Positions 6,977 to 8,952 of a stretch of DNA of 8,952 nt are shown here, one piece after another. The notes under the pieces are model-generated. The model was not told where the DNA came from. It saw only the letters and a program-made list of their open reading frames with translations, and did no database searches. Both the position numbers and the translations under genes were made by a program. Origin of the DNA: Prosthecobacter sp. (GTDB taxonomy: Bacteria > Verrucomicrobiota > Verrucomicrobiia > Verrucomicrobiales > Verrucomicrobiaceae); the NCBI GenBank assembly GCA_025869455.1, contig JAOZVT010000617.1, forward strand, positions 1-8,952, written 5' to 3'. The stretch's first letter is position 1. The number at the start of each line of letters is the position of its first letter.

Positions 6977-7715
6977 AGGCGAACCTCCTTTCCAATCTGC
7001 TGGCGTACCAGGAAAGTGGTAGAGTGACGATGAGATAAGCTGCTGCTAGGGGCAAATAACCCTCTAAGGCTGTGTAGCTGCTGCTGTTCATGATGCGCAC
7101 TTTTTGTACCAATTCTTCAATGCCAATGACGGAAAGCAGGGAGGAGTCTTTGATGAGGGAGACAAGTTGCCCCGTGGTCCCTGGCAAGGCGCGCCGAATC
7201 GCCTGCGGAATGATCACATGGCGGTACATCTGCACTTTATTAAAACCCACTGCCTTGGCTGCCTCTCGCTGTGAAGCGCCAATACTCTCCACGGCTCCAC
7301 GAAAAATCTCTGCCAAGTAAGCGCCTTCGAAGAACCCCAGTAGAATCATGCCTACCAGTATAGGATCGTTGATATTCAGCCGGTTTGCCAAAATGTAGTA
7401 GCCTAGAAGCAACTGGACCAGCAGGGGGGAGCCGCGAAGTAATTCCACCGTGCCGTGGCAAAAGAGTCTCAAAGGAGTTGTCGGTGAGCGCCTACCTACC
7501 ATCAGTCCAAAGCCCACTAGAATGCTTACAATCGATGCGCCTAGGGAAATGGCAAGAGTGGTGCCCCATCCCCATAAAAACTGGAAACGGTAACTCCAGG
7601 CATTGCTCCAGTTCCAGGGATAATGAACACTAGCAAAGGTGGCGTAGAGCAGAAGTGATGCACCCGCGATCAGGACAAACGTCCAGATGAGGCGGCGGGT
7701 GAGTGAATTCGGCAT
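6966..7715 (-). CDS. ABC transporter permease, polar amino-acid uptake family (HisM/GlnP-like)
   Basis: This is a 249-residue inner-membrane permease with five or six hydrophobic segments (about 8-30, 50-74, 96-112, 118-137 and 219-238, with a weaker one near 187-203). Residues 91-107 read 'ELLRGSPLLVQLLLGYY', the characteristic segment of His/Glu/Gln-type permeases. The cytoplasmic coupling loop (EAA motif) is complete: 'REAAKAVGFNKVQMYRHVIIP' in outline at 150-170, with the invariant Gly at 157. It most likely works as a homodimer, since only one permease gene is present. It overlaps the ATPase gene by 11 nt, indicating translational coupling. The ATG at 7715 has no clear ribosome binding site. 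It follows the amidase gene after 72 nt. No substrate-binding domain is fused to it. Confidence 0.93.
   Translation of the reverse strand: MPNSLTRRLIWTFVLIAGASLLLYATFASVHYPWNWSNAWSYRFQFLWGWGTTLAISLGASIVSILVGFGLMVGRRSPTTPLRLFCHGTVELLRGSPLLVQLLLGYYILANRLNINDPILVGMILLGFFEGAYLAEIFRGAVESIGASQREAAKAVGFNKVQMYRHVIIPQAIRRALPGTTGQLVSLIKDSSLLSVIGIEELVQKVRIMNSSSYTALEGYLPLAAAYLIVTLPLSWYASRLERRFAFET
6984..6991 (-). promoter_or_regulatory. Strong Shine-Dalgarno deciding the TTG start of the ABC ATPase
   Basis: The minus strand reads AAAGGAGG, then a 7-nt spacer, then TTG at 6976. This is by far the best ribosome binding site in the window and lies inside the 3' end of the permease gene. It supports translation from TTG at a permease/ATPase overlap. 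Confidence 0.75.
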
Positions 7716-7747
7716 GGTTTACAGGAAATGACAGCCTAAAGGGTTAA

Positions 7748-7768
7748 TGGCAAGCAGACAGCCTGCCA
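7748..7768 (-). terminator. Weak hairpin between amidase and permease genes
   Basis: TGGCAGG and CTTGCCA can pair (7 positions, one mismatch) around a 7-nt loop on the minus strand, 19 nt after the amidase stop. The bases after it (TTAACCCTTT) are only partly T-rich. At best this is a weak or partial terminator that would separate the amidase from the transporter genes. Confidence 0.2.
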
Positions 7769-7787
7769 AGGCCTCTCTACGCCTGAT

Positions 7788-8642
7788 TCATGGTGCAGTG
7801 ACTTCTGTTTCGTCTGCGGGAACATCGGCAGCGATGTTCAGAGAGCTAATCCCACGTTTAGGCTGAGATTGCTGAGCTTTTAAAAATTGGATGACCCCAT
7901 CAGAGATACCAGAGATCAACAGCTTCTGGTAGTCTTCCTTTTTCAGTTTCAGAGCTTCGGTTTCATGGGTGAGGAATCCGCACTCAATCAAGGCTGAAGG
8001 GACCTGAGTCTGGCTTACCACAACGTAATTGCGCTGCTTAATTCCCCGGTCAGCCGCGTGGGTGATTTTACAAACATGTTGTTGCAGGCTCTCAGCCAGC
8101 CAACGCCCTCGCTGGTCCTTGACCGCCGGAGTTGGCATACCCCATTTAGCTTGTATGGCACGTTGGGCAGAGAGGGTTTTCTGTTCTGTGAAGTAAGTTT
8201 CGATGCCATCCACCTCTGGCGTGGCGCTGGTGTTTAGATGCAGACTGACAAAGGCGGCTGCTTCCATTTTATTAGCGATGGCGGCCCTTTCTTCGAGGGG
8301 TAAAAAGACATCGGTATCGCGTGTCATTTTAACACGAATGCCCTTGGTCGTCAGCTCATCGCGGAGTCGAAGTGCCAGTTCGAGGGTCAAATTTTTCTCA
8401 ATAGTCCCCCCTGCGACAGCCCCGCCATCGTGCCCCCCGTGGCCTGCATCAATGACCACCAAAGGTTCTGCATTAAGATCCCACGGCCTCAATTGTACAC
8501 TGGGGACGGCTTCTAAGCGGGTGGATAACCAAGCAAGAGCACAAATACCGCCTGTCAGGGCTCCATAAGAGGCGAAGCACTGAATGAACGCACGGACTTG
8601 AATCCAAAATCGGGAAGGGGGCTTGGAGTTGGGTTTTTTCAA
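7788..8642 (-). CDS. N-acetylmuramoyl-L-alanine amidase (Amidase_3), membrane-anchored or secreted
   Basis: This 284-residue enzyme belongs to the zinc-dependent AmiA/B/C-CwlV type. It cleaves the bond between N-acetylmuramic acid and L-alanine in peptidoglycan, during cell separation or wall remodelling. Residues about 17-41 are hydrophobic after a Lys/Arg-rich start, a signal peptide or anchor. The catalytic domain starts at 'VVIDAGHGGHDGGA' (62-75). Zinc ligands are H68, E82 ('EKN') and H135 ('SLHLN'), and the catalytic glutamate is E220 in 'ALIECGFLTH'. The last 28 residues form a low-complexity acidic tail. No AMIN or SPOR localisation domain is present. The start appears to be the TTG at 8642, because a stop lies six codons upstream and no ATG or GTG gives the signal segment. 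There is no good ribosome binding site, so the start is less certain than the identity. Confidence 0.93.
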   Translation of the reverse strand: MKKPNSKPPSRFWIQVRAFIQCFASYGALTGGICALAWLSTRLEAVPSVQLRPWDLNAEPLVVIDAGHGGHDGGAVAGGTIEKNLTLELALRLRDELTTKGIRVKMTRDTDVFLPLEERAAIANKMEAAAFVSLHLNTSATPEVDGIETYFTEQKTLSAQRAIQAKWGMPTPAVKDQRGRWLAESLQQHVCKITHAADRGIKQRNYVVVSQTQVPSALIECGFLTHETEALKLKKEDYQKLLISGISDGVIQFLKAQQSQPKRGISSLNIAADVPADETEVTAP

Positions 8643-8705
8643 AAAATATTCAGTATTTTAAAATATTTGCTCGCCTTAATAATTTATAGATACTAAAATA
8701 TAAGC
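8643..8705. promoter_or_regulatory. AT-rich divergent intergenic region with a 12-bp palindrome
   Basis: This is the only divergent gene boundary in the window, and it is strikingly AT-rich (12 of 63 bases are G or C). It must hold the start signals for the amidase (leftward) and the exported protein (rightward). A perfect palindrome, TATTTTAAAATA, lies at 8654-8665. Several TATAAA- and TAAAAT-like hexamers occur on both strands, but no well-spaced -35/-10 pair stands out, so exact promoters are not called. Confidence 0.5.
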
Positions 8706-8952
8706 ATGAAAGCGCAGAATGCCGACTTTTTTGTGAGGTGCTCCGGCATCGTCACCACAGTTCTGATGCTCATGACCTCTCTATGCCATGCTCAGGGGAG
8801 TGCTGCTTCTCCTGGCAGCATTCAGCAACCTTATTATCGCCAGTCAGGGTCCGCCTATGTCCCGCAGGGAACGACGCGTCCAGTGACCACGACGGGTTAT
8901 CAGCCAGGATTTGGCACGCCTCCCAGCCATACGACGGCAGCCTATAAACCCC
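8706..8952 (+). CDS. Exported Pro/Tyr/Gln/Thr-rich protein, 3'-truncated by window edge
   Basis: An open frame from the ATG at 8706 runs without a stop to the window edge (82 codons visible). Residues 1-29 form a clear signal peptide: a short charged start (K2, R11), a hydrophobic core 'GIVTTVLMLMTSLC' (14-27), and an Ala-X-Ala-like cleavage site at 'CHA' before Q30. The mature part is low-complexity and rich in Gly, Ser, Thr, Pro, Tyr and Gln ('QQPYYRQSGSAYVPQG', 'TTTGYQPGFGTPPSH'). This suggests a surface or periplasmic linker or an intrinsically disordered region preceding a domain outside the window. I do not recognise the family. It is transcribed divergently from the amidase. The only other long plus-strand frame here (from 8738) breaks this signal peptide and looks spurious. 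Confidence 0.7.
   Translation, partial: MKAQNADFFVRCSGIVTTVLMLMTSLCHAQGSAASPGSIQQPYYRQSGSAYVPQGTTRPVTTTGYQPGFGTPPSHTTAAYKP

Noticed and set aside
8654..8665. Perfect palindrome TATTTTAAAATA as a specific operator
   Set aside because: In such AT-rich sequence a 12-bp palindrome can arise by chance, and it matches no operator I can name. It is mentioned only as part of the divergent region.
8738..8947. Plus-strand open frame of 69 codons near the right edge
   Set aside because: It is out of frame with the signal-peptide-bearing frame from 8706, which stays open to the window end and makes better protein sense.
1..8952. CRISPR arrays, insertion sequences, prophage, toxin-antitoxin or secondary-metabolite genes
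   Set aside because: I saw no spaced direct repeats, transposase, integrase or other hallmark genes on either strand. The content is mostly housekeeping and envelope functions.

Overview
The window (8952 bp, G+C roughly one half) looks like ordinary chromosomal sequence from a member of the PVC group, most likely Verrucomicrobiota. This is an inference from content. It has a Tat-exported DUF1501 protein of the kind expanded in Planctomycetota and Verrucomicrobiota. It also has a large membrane-anchored protein ending in the short type II secretion G-like tail ('YLVDHRTLP...YLSSIPRDPF...LLYSVG') that is common in those phyla. Most genes lack a clear Shine-Dalgarno sequence. No phage, transposase, CRISPR array, restriction or defence gene was found.

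Left part, plus strand (1-5049). Four closely spaced genes read rightwards: the 3' portion of dapB (lysine/diaminopimelate synthesis; its start lies outside the window), folK (folate synthesis), an rppH-like Nudix hydrolase (RNA 5'-end or dinucleoside polyphosphate hydrolysis), and an unrecognised 598-residue membrane-anchored protein. Gaps are 13, 52 and 15 nt, so co-transcription is plausible. After 74 nt comes a DUF1501 gene with a twin-arginine signal, apparently without the DUF1549/DUF1553 partner gene that often accompanies this family.

Middle (5050-5354). A 219-nt non-coding stretch with two hairpins leads to a tRNA-Val(UAC) gene with an encoded CCA. The tRNA meets the next gene tail to tail with only 11 nt between them.

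Right part, minus strand (5355-8642). Reading leftwards: a TTG-started N-acetylmuramoyl-L-alanine amidase, a polar amino-acid ABC permease, its ATPase (overlapping the permease by 11 nt, with a textbook Shine-Dalgarno before a TTG start), then a stand-alone and degenerate N-terminal half of an AMP-forming acyl-CoA synthetase-like (ANL) protein. No periplasmic substrate-binding protein accompanies the transporter.

Right edge (8643-8952). A very AT-rich 63-bp divergent intergenic region separates the amidase from a plus-strand gene that runs off the window. That gene encodes an exported Pro/Tyr/Gln/Thr-rich protein.

There is no gene-free stretch longer than 300 bases. I see no convincing new multi-gene system. 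The items most worth a second look are the degenerate ANL protein abutting the tRNA, the unknown membrane protein, the structured gap before the tRNA, and the exported low-complexity protein at the right edge.
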